A stretch of DNA of 39,151 bases from an uncultured Clostridia bacterium (GTDB taxonomy: Bacteria > Bacillota > Clostridia > Saccharofermentanales > Saccharofermentanaceae): NCBI GenBank assembly GCA_947304405.1, contig CAMZBB010000015.1:1-39151 (forward strand), written 5' to 3'. This document shows, one piece after another, positions 6,705 to 15,292 of the stretch. The notes under the pieces were generated by a model, which was not told the DNA's origin, did not search any database, and was given only the letters and a program-made list of their open reading frames with translations. How positions within the stretch are numbered: position 1 is the stretch's first letter; every line of letters begins with the position of its first letter. The position numbers were made by a program, and so were the translations under genes.

Positions 6705-9539
6705 ATGAAAAATAAGAAATACATAGCGGTTTATACACTTATATTTGCCGTCATGTCGGCGGCTCTGGTAACCGTCATCAACATAAGCGGCAAGACTCAG
6801 ATCTGCAATTTTGACGGTGACGGCCAGCATATAAAAGCACTGGTCTATTATTCGGAATGGCTCAGGTCTTTGCTTAAGAACATTTTCGTGGAACACAGAT
6901 TTGAGCTTCCGTGCTGGTCTTTCTCGATAGGATACGGCGCGGATATCCCCACATCGCTTCACTACTATGCCGTCGGAGACCCGTTCGCGCTCCTTTGCGT
7001 GTTCTTCCCGGCAGGCTCGATGCGTATCTTCTACGAACTTTCGATCTATCTGAGGCTGTGGTGCGCGGGACTTGCTTTTTCCTCGTTCTGTTTCGGCAAG
7101 AAGGATCAGCGCCTGACGGACACTTCTGTAATGGCAGGAGCTTTCACATACGTTTTCTGCGCATTTGCACTGGTCAACTCCGTCAAGCACCTCTTTTTCC
7201 TGACGCCGATGGTATTCCTGCCCCTGGTATTTGCAGGCGTTGACAGGATAAGAGCGAAAAAGAGCCCTGCAATGTTCATAGCTGCGGTATTCTTCTCGGC
7301 TGTGTCGAGCTTCTATTTCTTCTACATGATCGTCATGCTCACGGTACTCTATGCCGCAGTCGAGATGTTCATCCCGTTCAAGCAGATCGACATTAAGAAG
7401 GTCCTTGCAGATATCGGACGTCTGGCCGGATATGCAATTATCGCGGTCATGATGAGCGCATTCTTGCTGCTGCCCGTGATCATGTCATTCTCGGGCGATT
7501 CAAGGACTGAGAACAAAGTTATTTTCGATATGCTCTATCCGGTGCTCTACTACGAGAATTTCCTGTCGGGATTCCTGTCATACCACTCGGTTCAGGGCGG
7601 CGAATGGGCCAACCTGGGATATGCTTCGCCGGCGCTCGTCGCGATCTTCCTTCTCTACAAGGGAAGGAGCGATGAGCCTTTGAGGAAGAGGCTTAAGATC
7701 TCTTTCGCCGTGCTTACGCTGTTCTTCATGATCCCCGTTGTCCAGTATGTTTTCAACGGCCTTTCATATCCGTCGGCAAGGTGGCATTTCGGATACAGTC
7801 TTCTGGTAGCCTTCATCCTCGCCTATATGTGGCCGGAACTTACGAGCATAAAGAAAAAGACGGCGATCATCCTTTTTGCAGGCCTTGGCATTTACCTTGC
7901 TTTGTGCATGATCCTCCCGATGTCGAGGACGCTCAACGTTGCGATACAGATAATCGTCGCGGGAATAACCGTGGCCGTTTGTCTTTTGCTCTCGTCAAAG
8001 GACAGCGAAAAGAAGCGCAAGATCGCAGGCATATTTGTTCTTTCGGCATGCATCATTTCGATAGCCGTCAATGCAGTATTCGGTTACTTCGAATGGATGG
8101 ACCCGAACATTGCGCCGTCCGTACTTGACCAGAGCCAGGTGAAAAACAGCATATCGCCCGAAGAAGGCAAGATAATCGCACAGAACACCGATCAAAGCAC
8201 TTTCTCGAGATATACGTTCGTTGACGGCGACATAATCACAGCCTGCAATGACGCGATGATGCACGGGCTCTACAGCACCGGCTACTACATGAGCATGGTA
8301 TCCCCCGCAGTGTCGCAGTCGTTTGCGGAGAATCTGGTCGAGCTCAAGATGGTATCGAGATTCTTAGGCCCCGATTCACGTACCGCACTGGAAGAACTGG
8401 GCTCCGTCAGATACGTTGCCGCATTGTACACAGCTTCCAACATCCCGTACGGCTATAAGCAGATAGCCAAGGTCAAGGGCGAGAACACCGGCAAGGATTA
8501 CTACATTTACGAGAACAGCAACCCGCTGCCTCTCGGATATACTTACGAGAACGTGATCTCCAGAGAGAAGTTTGACGCTTTGGAGACTTCGGCAAAACAG
8601 GAAGCCATGCTGCAGGGCGTTGTGCTTGACGGTTACGATAACCAGGCGGGCTTTGCATCCCTTGATCCGAAGATAACCGGAAGCAAGATCAAATATTCGA
8701 TATCGGCTCTCAACGGCGCGGTGAAGGATCAGGACGGCTCTATCGTTGCTCTCAGCAAAAACGCCACTGTCACGCTTACCATGAAGACCCCCGAAAAGTG
8801 TGAGACTTACCTCGGAATAAAGAACCTGAGATACATGGGCATCAGCGAATACGATGCGGCACAGCTCAGCGGAAAGTGGGAAGGATTAAGCGCCGCAGAT
8901 CAGAAGAGGATCAAGACCGATCACAGATATTACATCGAGCCGACTGCCCAGATGATGACCGTCAAGACTACGGGCGGCGCGAACATGTCGATCAGGATAT
9001 TCAATTTCGTAACCAGAAAATACCAGAGATATAACGGCCGTACCGACTTCTTTATCAATACCGGATTTAGCGAGAAATCAAAGAACAGGATGACGATAAC
9101 CCTGCCGGAGCGCGGAAAGTATTCGTTTGACGAACTCTATGTCTTCTGCCAGCCGATGACTGATTTCGATGCAAGTGTCGAAAAGCTCAAAGAAAACGTC
9201 CTCGAGAACGTCGATCTGCACCTGACAGGCAACTGCACGAACAAGGTGACCGGCAAGATCACTTTGGACAAGGCTAAGGTCCTTTGTCTGTCCATCCCTT
9301 ATTCTGACGGCTGGTATGCGTATGTTGACGGAAAGCTCACAAAGCTCTATCAGGCAAACTCCATGTTCATCGGACTGCCTCTGGAAGCCGGAACGCATGA
9401 GATAGAACTCAGATATAAGACACCCGGAGGCAAGATGGGATTAGGCATATCCGAGGTCGGAACCGCCATCTGCATCATGCTCTATGTCGTCCGCCGCAAG
9501 AACGCCAAGGAAGCGAAAGCAGCGGAAAATAACCAGTAA
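6705..9539 (+). CDS. YfhO-family polytopic membrane protein (GT-C-like)
   Basis: YfhO-type proteins are large integral membrane proteins of the GT-C glycosyltransferase type, implicated in glycosylating cell-wall polymers such as lipoteichoic acid. The first 440 residues hold about a dozen hydrophobic helices. An early extracytoplasmic loop carries acidic DGDGQ and the FSIGYGADIPTS/YAVGDPF segments typical of the family. The following 450 residues are extracytoplasmic and beta-rich, ending with a last helix (AICIMLYVV) and a Lys-rich tail. I place the start at 6705 because the longer in-frame ATG at 6681 lies inside the promoter. Neither ATG has a ribosome site. It is followed 5 bases later by the nucleoside-phosphorylase-like gene, though a functional link is not obvious. 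Confidence 0.85.
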   Translation: MKNKKYIAVYTLIFAVMSAALVTVINISGKTQICNFDGDGQHIKALVYYSEWLRSLLKNIFVEHRFELPCWSFSIGYGADIPTSLHYYAVGDPFALLCVFFPAGSMRIFYELSIYLRLWCAGLAFSSFCFGKKDQRLTDTSVMAGAFTYVFCAFALVNSVKHLFFLTPMVFLPLVFAGVDRIRAKKSPAMFIAAVFFSAVSSFYFFYMIVMLTVLYAAVEMFIPFKQIDIKKVLADIGRLAGYAIIAVMMSAFLLLPVIMSFSGDSRTENKVIFDMLYPVLYYENFLSGFLSYHSVQGGEWANLGYASPALVAIFLLYKGRSDEPLRKRLKISFAVLTLFFMIPVVQYVFNGLSYPSARWHFGYSLLVAFILAYMWPELTSIKKKTAIILFAGLGIYLALCMILPMSRTLNVAIQIIVAGITVAVCLLLSSKDSEKKRKIAGIFVLSACIISIAVNAVFGYFEWMDPNIAPSVLDQSQVKNSISPEEGKIIAQNTDQSTFSRYTFVDGDIITACNDAMMHGLYSTGYYMSMVSPAVSQSFAENLVELKMVSRFLGPDSRTALEELGSVRYVAALYTASNIPYGYKQIAKVKGENTGKDYYIYENSNPLPLGYTYENVISREKFDALETSAKQEAMLQGVVLDGYDNQAGFASLDPKITGSKIKYSISALNGAVKDQDGSIVALSKNATVTLTMKTPEKCETYLGIKNLRYMGISEYDAAQLSGKWEGLSAADQKRIKTDHRYYIEPTAQMMTVKTTGGANMSIRIFNFVTRKYQRYNGRTDFFINTGFSEKSKNRMTITLPERGKYSFDELYVFCQPMTDFDASVEKLKENVLENVDLHLTGNCTNKVTGKITLDKAKVLCLSIPYSDGWYAYVDGKLTKLYQANSMFIGLPLEAGTHEIELRYKTPGGKMGLGISEVGTAICIMLYVVRRKNAKEAKAAENNQ

Positions 9540-9544
9540 GAACC

Positions 9545-10270
9545 ATGCTGTACGTGCTGACCGCGCTAAAATGTGAAGCGGCCGCATTGGCCGGTCTGCC
9601 GGGAAAACATATCGTCACGGGAGTCGGCAGCTCTGCTTTAAAAGCCCTTGAAAAGATAGAGATCGGCCCTTCGGATCACGTAATAAACATAGGCGTCTGC
9701 GCAGGGACCATGCCCGGCTGTTATCTGGTCAACTCCGTTACCGATGAGAAGACCGGCCGCAGGTATTATCCCGACATGATGAGAGATCCTGTTCTTCCCG
9801 AAGCTTCGCTCATTACCTCACAGGCTATAGTCACCGATCCGGCTCCCGGCGTCTTATACGACATGGAGGCATCCCTTATCTGCGAATACGTTATGAGAAA
9901 GACCGCGCCCTCAAAGATAGCCCTGATCAAGGCAGTCTCGGACGACGGAAGCAGGATACCGTCCGCAAACGAAGTGACGGGGATATTAAGGCAATACCGT
10001 GAAAAGATAAGAGTCATCTTAGAAGAACATGACGTTGATGAGGCCCCCGCGGATTACATGCCGGTTCCCGCATCCGTCATGGACGAACTGAAGCTGACAC
10101 AGTACATGAGACACGAGTTTGAAGATCTCGTGCATTACGCGGTCTTATCGGGGAAGATGGAACTTTTAGATTCCATTCTTGATGAAATGCGCGAAAACGG
10201 TGTCCTTCCGGCATCGGACAAACGTCAGGGAAGGAGGGCATTAGATGAGATTTTCGCACGTTTACGTTGA
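9545..10270 (+). CDS. Nucleoside phosphorylase-like protein
   Basis: The 241-residue product resembles the PNP/UDP superfamily, which cleaves N-glycosidic bonds of nucleosides using phosphate or water. The core has an INIGVCAGT glycine-rich strand, the ribose-binding YDMEAS (about residue 103) and VSDDG with the usual catalytic aspartate (about residue 143). The C-terminal 70 residues are charged and atypical, so it could have an added binding region. It starts 5 bases after the YfhO-type gene with no good ribosome site and overlaps the radical SAM gene by 26 bases. The conserved context with an SPL-like enzyme suggests a role in handling an unusual nucleoside, but that is inference. Confidence 0.78.
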   Translation: MLYVLTALKCEAAALAGLPGKHIVTGVGSSALKALEKIEIGPSDHVINIGVCAGTMPGCYLVNSVTDEKTGRRYYPDMMRDPVLPEASLITSQAIVTDPAPGVLYDMEASLICEYVMRKTAPSKIALIKAVSDDGSRIPSANEVTGILRQYREKIRVILEEHDVDEAPADYMPVPASVMDELKLTQYMRHEFEDLVHYAVLSGKMELLDSILDEMRENGVLPASDKRQGRRALDEIFARLR

Positions 10271-11219
10271 GGAAAAAGCAGCAAATTACCCTCTGACCCG
10301 GGAGATACTGAAGAAAACGGAAGGGGCCGTGGTAATACCGATCGGTCACTATAAGGATGTTTTCGACAGGCCGAGGCAGGATACCGAAGCTCAAAAGAAG
10401 GACCCTGCCCTGATCCTGGCGGTGAGGGAAGGCTCCAGGATATTCAAAGGCGCGCCTGTCTGCCAGTCGTTCGGACAGCGTAATTTCTATTATTCGAGTT
10501 CTGTCATGAACTGTCTTTTCGACTGCGAATACTGTTATCTCAAGGGCATGTATCCTTCTTCGAACATAGTCGTATTCGTAAACTTCGAAGACTACGAAAA
10601 GGACGTGCAAAAGCTGCTTGAAGACGGACCGCTTTATGTCTGTGCCTCTTACGATACGGATCTTATCGCACTGAACGGCCTTACGGGTCTTGCGGACAGG
10701 TGGATAAGTCTTGCAGAGTCAAACAGGGATCTTCTGGTCGAATTGAGGACGAAGGCCGCGCCTCCTTCGCTTGCTTTAGTTCCAAACGTCATCTATGCAT
10801 TTACGCTTTCGCCTGATGCGATCGCCCGGAAATATGAGAAGAATGTTCCTTCTTTGGACGATCGCATAAAAGCCGCTGCCAGGGCTTTGGAGTCAGGCGC
10901 AAACGTAAGGCTCTGCTTTGATCCCATGATACTTACGGACAACTGGCAGGAGCATTACGGAGAGCTGGCAGACAGGGTCTCTCAGATGATCGATCTCAAT
11001 AAACTTACTGATGTCAGCGTGGGCTGTTTCAGGATCTCAAAAGAATATCTTTCTTCGATGCGAAAAAGTATGAGAAATTCCGAGATTGCATGGTACCCTT
11101 ATGTTATAAGGAACGGTGTCGCCCAGTATGAGGAAAGCACCGACAGGCAGATGCAGGAATTCATGTGCGAGCGGCTCGCCCGCTATATCGCAGAGGAGAA
11201 GATATTCACATGGAATTAA
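10245..11219 (+). CDS. Spore photoproduct lyase-like radical SAM protein
   Basis: Spore photoproduct lyase splits the thymine dimer of UV-irradiated spore DNA by radical SAM chemistry. This 324-residue product carries the [4Fe-4S] motif CLFDCEYC (Cys90, Cys94, Cys97), preceded by the family segment FGQRNFYYSSSVMN. Cys133 in VCASYDTDL sits where the hydrogen-donor cysteine (Cys141 of the Bacillus enzyme) is expected, so catalytic chemistry may be retained. The sequence is divergent and the family includes members in non-sporulating bacteria, so the DNA substrate is not assured. An AGGAAGGAGGG ribosome site precedes the ATG. It overlaps both neighbours (26 and 10 bases), a strong sign of one transcriptional unit. 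Confidence 0.85.
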   Translation: MRFSHVYVEEKAANYPLTREILKKTEGAVVIPIGHYKDVFDRPRQDTEAQKKDPALILAVREGSRIFKGAPVCQSFGQRNFYYSSSVMNCLFDCEYCYLKGMYPSSNIVVFVNFEDYEKDVQKLLEDGPLYVCASYDTDLIALNGLTGLADRWISLAESNRDLLVELRTKAAPPSLALVPNVIYAFTLSPDAIARKYEKNVPSLDDRIKAAARALESGANVRLCFDPMILTDNWQEHYGELADRVSQMIDLNKLTDVSVGCFRISKEYLSSMRKSMRNSEIAWYPYVIRNGVAQYEESTDRQMQEFMCERLARYIAEEKIFTWN

Positions 11220-11920
11220 AGACCGCAATAGTAACAGGAGCATCGTCAGGCATCGGTTATGCGATCTCAAAGATGCTCTCCGAAGAGGGATACAGGGTTC
11301 ACGGGATCGGCAGGGTCTTTAAAGGAGACGTCTCTTTTTTTGAAGAGAGGATCTCGATGGATATCAGGGATACGGACGTTCTGCTTCACAAGCTTTCTTC
11401 ATTCAAAGAAGTCGACATTCTCGTCAATGCGGCGGGCAGCGCTTATTACGGACTGACGGAGTTCATGACTCCGGAACAGATCAGTGAGATGTGCAGGACC
11501 GACCTGGAAGCGCCGCTGATAATAACTTCCGCATTACTTCCGAAAATCAAGGATAAAAAGGGTTATATTATAAATATAGCATCGGTGACTTCCACAAGGA
11601 TCAATACCCACGGAGCTTGCTACGGCGCGCTGAAGGCGGGCCTAAGGAGCTTCGGGCGGAGCCTTTTCGAAGAGGCGAGGAAGCACGGCGTAAAGGTGGT
11701 GACGATCTGTCCCGATCTTACCAGGGGGACGGGTCTTTACAGAAATGCGGATTTCGAGCCTTCCGATGACGAAGGCTGTTTCCTTGTTCCGGAGGATACT
11801 GCAGAATGCGTGAGAGACGTTCTCCGGATGAGAGACGGAGCCTGTGTCACCGAGATCGAAGTGAGACCGCAGCAGAACCGCATCGAAAAGAAGCAGAAAG
11901 GAAAAGCAGATGAGAATTGA
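11210..11920 (+). CDS. Classical short-chain dehydrogenase/reductase
   Basis: The 236-residue product begins MELKTAIVTGASSGIG. It contains the TGxxxGIG cofactor motif (residues 9-15), the NAAG motif at about residue 75, and the catalytic Ser in NIASVTS followed by a YGALKAG (YxxxK) element near residue 145. It uses NAD(P)H to reduce or oxidise a small molecule; the substrate is unknown. I chose the ATG at 11210, preceded by GAGGAG, over an upstream alternative that lies within the radical SAM gene. It ends in a Lys-rich tail and overlaps the GH2 gene start by 11 bases, so it belongs to the same operon. Confidence 0.9.
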   Translation: MELKTAIVTGASSGIGYAISKMLSEEGYRVHGIGRVFKGDVSFFEERISMDIRDTDVLLHKLSSFKEVDILVNAAGSAYYGLTEFMTPEQISEMCRTDLEAPLIITSALLPKIKDKKGYIINIASVTSTRINTHGACYGALKAGLRSFGRSLFEEARKHGVKVVTICPDLTRGTGLYRNADFEPSDDEGCFLVPEDTAECVRDVLRMRDGACVTEIEVRPQQNRIEKKQKGKADEN

Positions 11921-14312
11921 ATTTAATGACGGTTGGGAATTCACTCCGGTATATAACGACGAGCTCTGCAATCCTATTTATAAGGGCGGCGATGCGGTTG
12001 AGGTAAGGATACCCCACAGCGTGAAGATCACGCCTTTTAACTATTTCGATAAAGAAGAATATGAGACGGTCTCGGGTTACCGCAAGGTCTTCCCGCTGCC
12101 CCGTGAATGGGACGGCAAAAGGCTTTTCCTCACGTTTGACGGCGTGGCGCACTCTGCGGAAGTCAGGGTCAACGGCTCTTACGTGACTGAGCATCACTGC
12201 GGATATACCGCCTTCAGATGCGAGATCACAGATCTTGTCACATTCGGAAGAGACAACATCATCACGGTCAAGTGCGACTCCAGGGAGAGCAATAACGTCC
12301 CGCCGTTCGGAGAGCTTACGGACTATCTGACCTACGGCGGCATCTACCGCGAGGTTCATCTTGATGTGATCGACGGCGCGTTCATCAAGGATGTTTTCGT
12401 GACCGGAGACATGGACGGCAACGTGAAGGCGGCCGTCAACCTGGACGGAGCAAAAGAGGGATCTTACAAGGTCAAATATCTGGTCAGAGACCTTGATAAT
12501 GATGAGGCAGTCAATCAGGGCGTTTTCGAGAATGACGCCGCGGAATTCACTATAAACAACGTCAAGTGCTGGGATCTTGGAAAGCCCCATCTTTATTCGA
12601 TCGAGTGCACCCTTTTTGTGTCCGAGGAGAAGGCCGACAAGAAGTGCATCGCTTTCGGATGCAGGACCGCGGAGTTCAAAGCGGACGGCTTCTATCTGAA
12701 CGGAAACAAGATCAAGCTCATGGGATTGAACCGCCACCAGAGCTTCCCTTATGTCGGCTATGCAATGCCTGAGAGCGTCCAGCGTCTCGATGCGAAGATA
12801 CTGAAGAGAGAATTAGGCGTCAATGTCGTACGTACATCACATTATCCGCAGTCACAGCATTTTATCGACGAATGCGATAAGGAAGGACTCCTGGTCATTA
12901 CTGAAATGCCCGGCTGGCAGAATATCGGTGATGAAGCATGGAAAAAGCAGGCAGTAAAGAACTGCCGCGAGATGGTCGAGCAGTACAGGAACCACCCGTC
13001 GATAATCGTTTGGGGCGTCAGGATCAACGAGTCGCCTGACGATGACGAGTTTTACAAGAAGACCAATGAGACCGCTCATGAATGCGATCCGACCAGGCAG
13101 ACGACGGGCATCAGAAATCTTGAGAAAAGCTCCCTTCTGGAGGATGTCTATGCTTATAACGACTTCTCCCACTCAGGCTATAATGCGGGATTAAAACCGA
13201 GGTCACAGGTATCTCCCGATCCGGAGAAGGGGTATTTCATCTCCGAATTCGGAGGCCATATGTTCCCCTGCAAGGCATTCGATCCCGAGGAACAGAGAGT
13301 TGAGCACGCACTGCGCCACGCCAATGTCCTTGATGCCGCGTTCGGAGACGAAGAGATAGCGGGCGCGCTGGGCTGGTGTCTTGCCGACTATAACACGCAC
13401 CGTGAGTTCGGAAGCGGGGATAAGATCTGCTATCACGGCGTGTGCGACATGTTCAGGAATCACAAGCTTGCCGCATCGGTCTATGCTGCCGCGGGCAGTG
13501 AAGAGCCGTTCGTTACTGTGAGCTCCTCCATGGATCCGGGCGAACATCCTGCTGAAAACCGCGGAAAGATATACATCTTTACGAACTGCGACAGCGTAAA
13601 GATGTTTAAGGATGATATTTTTATTAAAGAATACGTGCCCGGTACCGGTCTTTATAAGAACCTTAAGAATGCGCCGATCCTTATCGATGATTTCATAGGA
13701 GACAGACTCCTTAAGGACAAGAGGTTCAACGAAAAGCAGGCGGGTATCTTCAAAGACGCGCTGAACTACATGGCAACCGGCTGCGGGAAAAGGCCGTTCG
13801 GATTTAAGATGAAGCTCGGGATGGCGATGAACCGCTGCAAGATAACTCCGGACGATATGTTCAAGCTCTACTGTAAGTATGTGGGAGACCGCGGAGGCAA
13901 GCAGCCGGTATACAGATTTGAGGGAATAAAAGACGGTGAGACCGTCGTTACCGTGACCAAAGCTCCTTCCACGGAGATCAGGCTCGAATTGATCGTCAGC
14001 ACGGATGTACTTAAAGAAGGCGCGACTTACGATGCATGTGCTGTACGCGTAAGGATAACCGACGAGTACGGCAACGTGATGCCGTTCTACAACACTCCGG
14101 CAAAGGTGACCTGCAAGGGCCCGATCGAACTCCTGGGAGGCGGAAGCACAGGAAATGCATGCGAGTGCGATATCTTCGGAGGCCTCGGAGGCTTCTATGT
14201 CCGCACAGTAAAGGACGGGTGGGGCCAGGCTGAAGTCCGGGTCACCATTCCGGGCAGAAATGTGACCGAGGTGGTTCCGATCGAGGTCCTGAAGAGATCT
14301 TTTGATGACTGA
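11910..14312 (+). CDS. Glycoside hydrolase family 2 (beta-galactosidase/glucuronidase type)
   Basis: GH2 enzymes are retaining exo-glycosidases acting on beta-galactosides, glucuronides or mannosides. The 800-residue protein shows the sugar-binding domain (to about 170), an immunoglobulin-like domain (about 170-260) and a TIM barrel with KLMGLNRHQSFP (269-280). The acid/base glutamate is in WGVRINES (Glu374) and the nucleophile in YFISEFGG (Glu446). About 300 more residues include an Ig-like module near the C terminus. No signal peptide is present, so it probably acts in the cytosol on imported sugars. The exact specificity cannot be assigned. It is the last gene of the operon and is followed by a hairpin terminator. 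Confidence 0.93.
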   Translation: MRIEFNDGWEFTPVYNDELCNPIYKGGDAVEVRIPHSVKITPFNYFDKEEYETVSGYRKVFPLPREWDGKRLFLTFDGVAHSAEVRVNGSYVTEHHCGYTAFRCEITDLVTFGRDNIITVKCDSRESNNVPPFGELTDYLTYGGIYREVHLDVIDGAFIKDVFVTGDMDGNVKAAVNLDGAKEGSYKVKYLVRDLDNDEAVNQGVFENDAAEFTINNVKCWDLGKPHLYSIECTLFVSEEKADKKCIAFGCRTAEFKADGFYLNGNKIKLMGLNRHQSFPYVGYAMPESVQRLDAKILKRELGVNVVRTSHYPQSQHFIDECDKEGLLVITEMPGWQNIGDEAWKKQAVKNCREMVEQYRNHPSIIVWGVRINESPDDDEFYKKTNETAHECDPTRQTTGIRNLEKSSLLEDVYAYNDFSHSGYNAGLKPRSQVSPDPEKGYFISEFGGHMFPCKAFDPEEQRVEHALRHANVLDAAFGDEEIAGALGWCLADYNTHREFGSGDKICYHGVCDMFRNHKLAASVYAAAGSEEPFVTVSSSMDPGEHPAENRGKIYIFTNCDSVKMFKDDIFIKEYVPGTGLYKNLKNAPILIDDFIGDRLLKDKRFNEKQAGIFKDALNYMATGCGKRPFGFKMKLGMAMNRCKITPDDMFKLYCKYVGDRGGKQPVYRFEGIKDGETVVTVTKAPSTEIRLELIVSTDVLKEGATYDACAVRVRITDEYGNVMPFYNTPAKVTCKGPIELLGGGSTGNACECDIFGGLGGFYVRTVKDGWGQAEVRVTIPGRNVTEVVPIEVLKRSFDD

Positions 14313-14362
14313 GGAACTGCTCTGACATCTGTCCTCAAAACCGATAATTATGTCCTCATGTT

Positions 14363-14417
14363 CAGGGCGTTTCAAGGGTAAAATTCCCGTGAAACGCCCT
14401 GTATCAATGTTTTTTGC
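14363..14417 (+). terminator. Terminator after the GH2 operon
   Basis: A perfect 12-bp stem (14363-14374 with 14390-14401) is followed, after nine bases, by a run of seven T starting at 14410. The delayed T-run makes it a less canonical terminator. Confidence 0.6.
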
Positions 14418-14452
14418 GGAAATATTTCATTCTTGTTACAAATCGGCTACAG

Positions 14453-14504
14453 ACACAAAATATAGGGGTTTGCGCTTGACTTGACCACAATATATGGGTA
14501 TCCT
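14453..14504 (+). promoter_or_regulatory. Tandem NrdR boxes and promoter of nrdGD
   Basis: Two AT-centred 16-base elements, ACACAAAATATAGGGG (14453-14468) and CCACAATATATGGGTA (14485-14500), resemble the NrdR operator. Their starts are 32 bases apart, the three-turn spacing typical of NrdR sites. A promoter TTGACT (14476-14481), 17 bases, TATCCT (14499-14504) overlaps the second box. The arrangement implies NrdR repression of the reductase operon. No nrdR gene lies in the window. Confidence 0.78.
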
Positions 14505-14510
14505 TTAGGA

Positions 14511-14535
14511 GCGCCTCGAGGAAAAAGCGAGGCGT
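14511..14535 (+). other. 5'-terminal hairpin of the nrdGD transcript
   Basis: CGCCTCG (14512-14518) pairs perfectly with CGAGGCG (14528-14534). With the predicted start near 14511 the hairpin would cap the 5' end of the mRNA, which could slow its decay. Fewer than four U residues follow, so it is not a terminator. Confidence 0.5.
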
Positions 14536-14579
14536 TTCGCACCTAAAAACTGGTTTTGCGAAGGAAGGGAACGGCAGGA

Positions 14580-15278
14580 ATGAGACTCGGCGGAATACAG
14601 AAACTGACACTTTTGGACTTCCCCGGTACGGTTGCCTGCACGGTGTTCACCCTCGGCTGCAATATGAGGTGCCCTTTCTGCCACAACGCTCTTCTTGTAA
14701 CGAAGACGGAAGAGGCAGAGGTGTATCCCGAAGAAGACTTTTTCGCGTTTTTGGAGAAACGCCGCGGAATCCTTGATGGAGTTGCCATCACGGGAGGAGA
14801 GCCGCTACTGCAGAGCGACATCGGCGAATTCATAGCGAAGATCAAGGCCATGGGCTACAAGGTAAAACTTGACACCAACGGATCCTTCCCGGACAAGCTC
14901 GAAGAGATCTTAAAGTCCGGCAACGTCGATTACGTCGCGATGGACATCAAGAACTCGCCTGAGAAGTACGCGGAAACCGTAGGGATCCCGGGCTTTGACG
15001 TATCGAAGATACAAAGAAGCATAGAGATCATAAGGTCTTCCGGCATCGATCACGAATTCAGGACTACGGTCGTGTCGCCGCTGCATGACGCAGACAGCAT
15101 CGCCGGCGCGGCAGAGATGGTCAAGGATTCGCCCAGGTACTTTCTTCAGAACTTCGTTGATTCGGGAAATCTGGTAAACGGTGAAGGGATGGGCGCTCTT
15201 TCGGAAGAAGAACTCGGCAAGGCGCTCGCAAGGGCAAAGGATTTTATCCCGGGATCAGAGATCCGCGGGGAAAAATAA
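14580..15278 (+). CDS. nrdG: Anaerobic ribonucleotide reductase-activating radical SAM protein
   Basis: The 232-residue enzyme uses a [4Fe-4S] cluster and S-adenosylmethionine to abstract hydrogen from a glycine of NrdD, creating the glycyl radical. The cluster motif CNMRCPFC has Cys27, Cys31 and Cys34, and GGEPLLQ is the SAM-binding segment. The N terminus, with its KLTLLDFPG stretch, matches the YjjW/NrdG type. The start is placed at 14580 because GGAAGGG precedes it by about 10 bases; a TTG at 14556 would put that ribosome site inside the coding region. It precedes nrdD by 14 bases, the reverse of the common nrdD-nrdG order. Confidence 0.93.
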   Translation: MRLGGIQKLTLLDFPGTVACTVFTLGCNMRCPFCHNALLVTKTEEAEVYPEEDFFAFLEKRRGILDGVAITGGEPLLQSDIGEFIAKIKAMGYKVKLDTNGSFPDKLEEILKSGNVDYVAMDIKNSPEKYAETVGIPGFDVSKIQRSIEIIRSSGIDHEFRTTVVSPLHDADSIAGAAEMVKDSPRYFLQNFVDSGNLVNGEGMGALSEEELGKALARAKDFIPGSEIRGEK

Positions 15279-15292
15279 AAAGGAGAGGCAAA

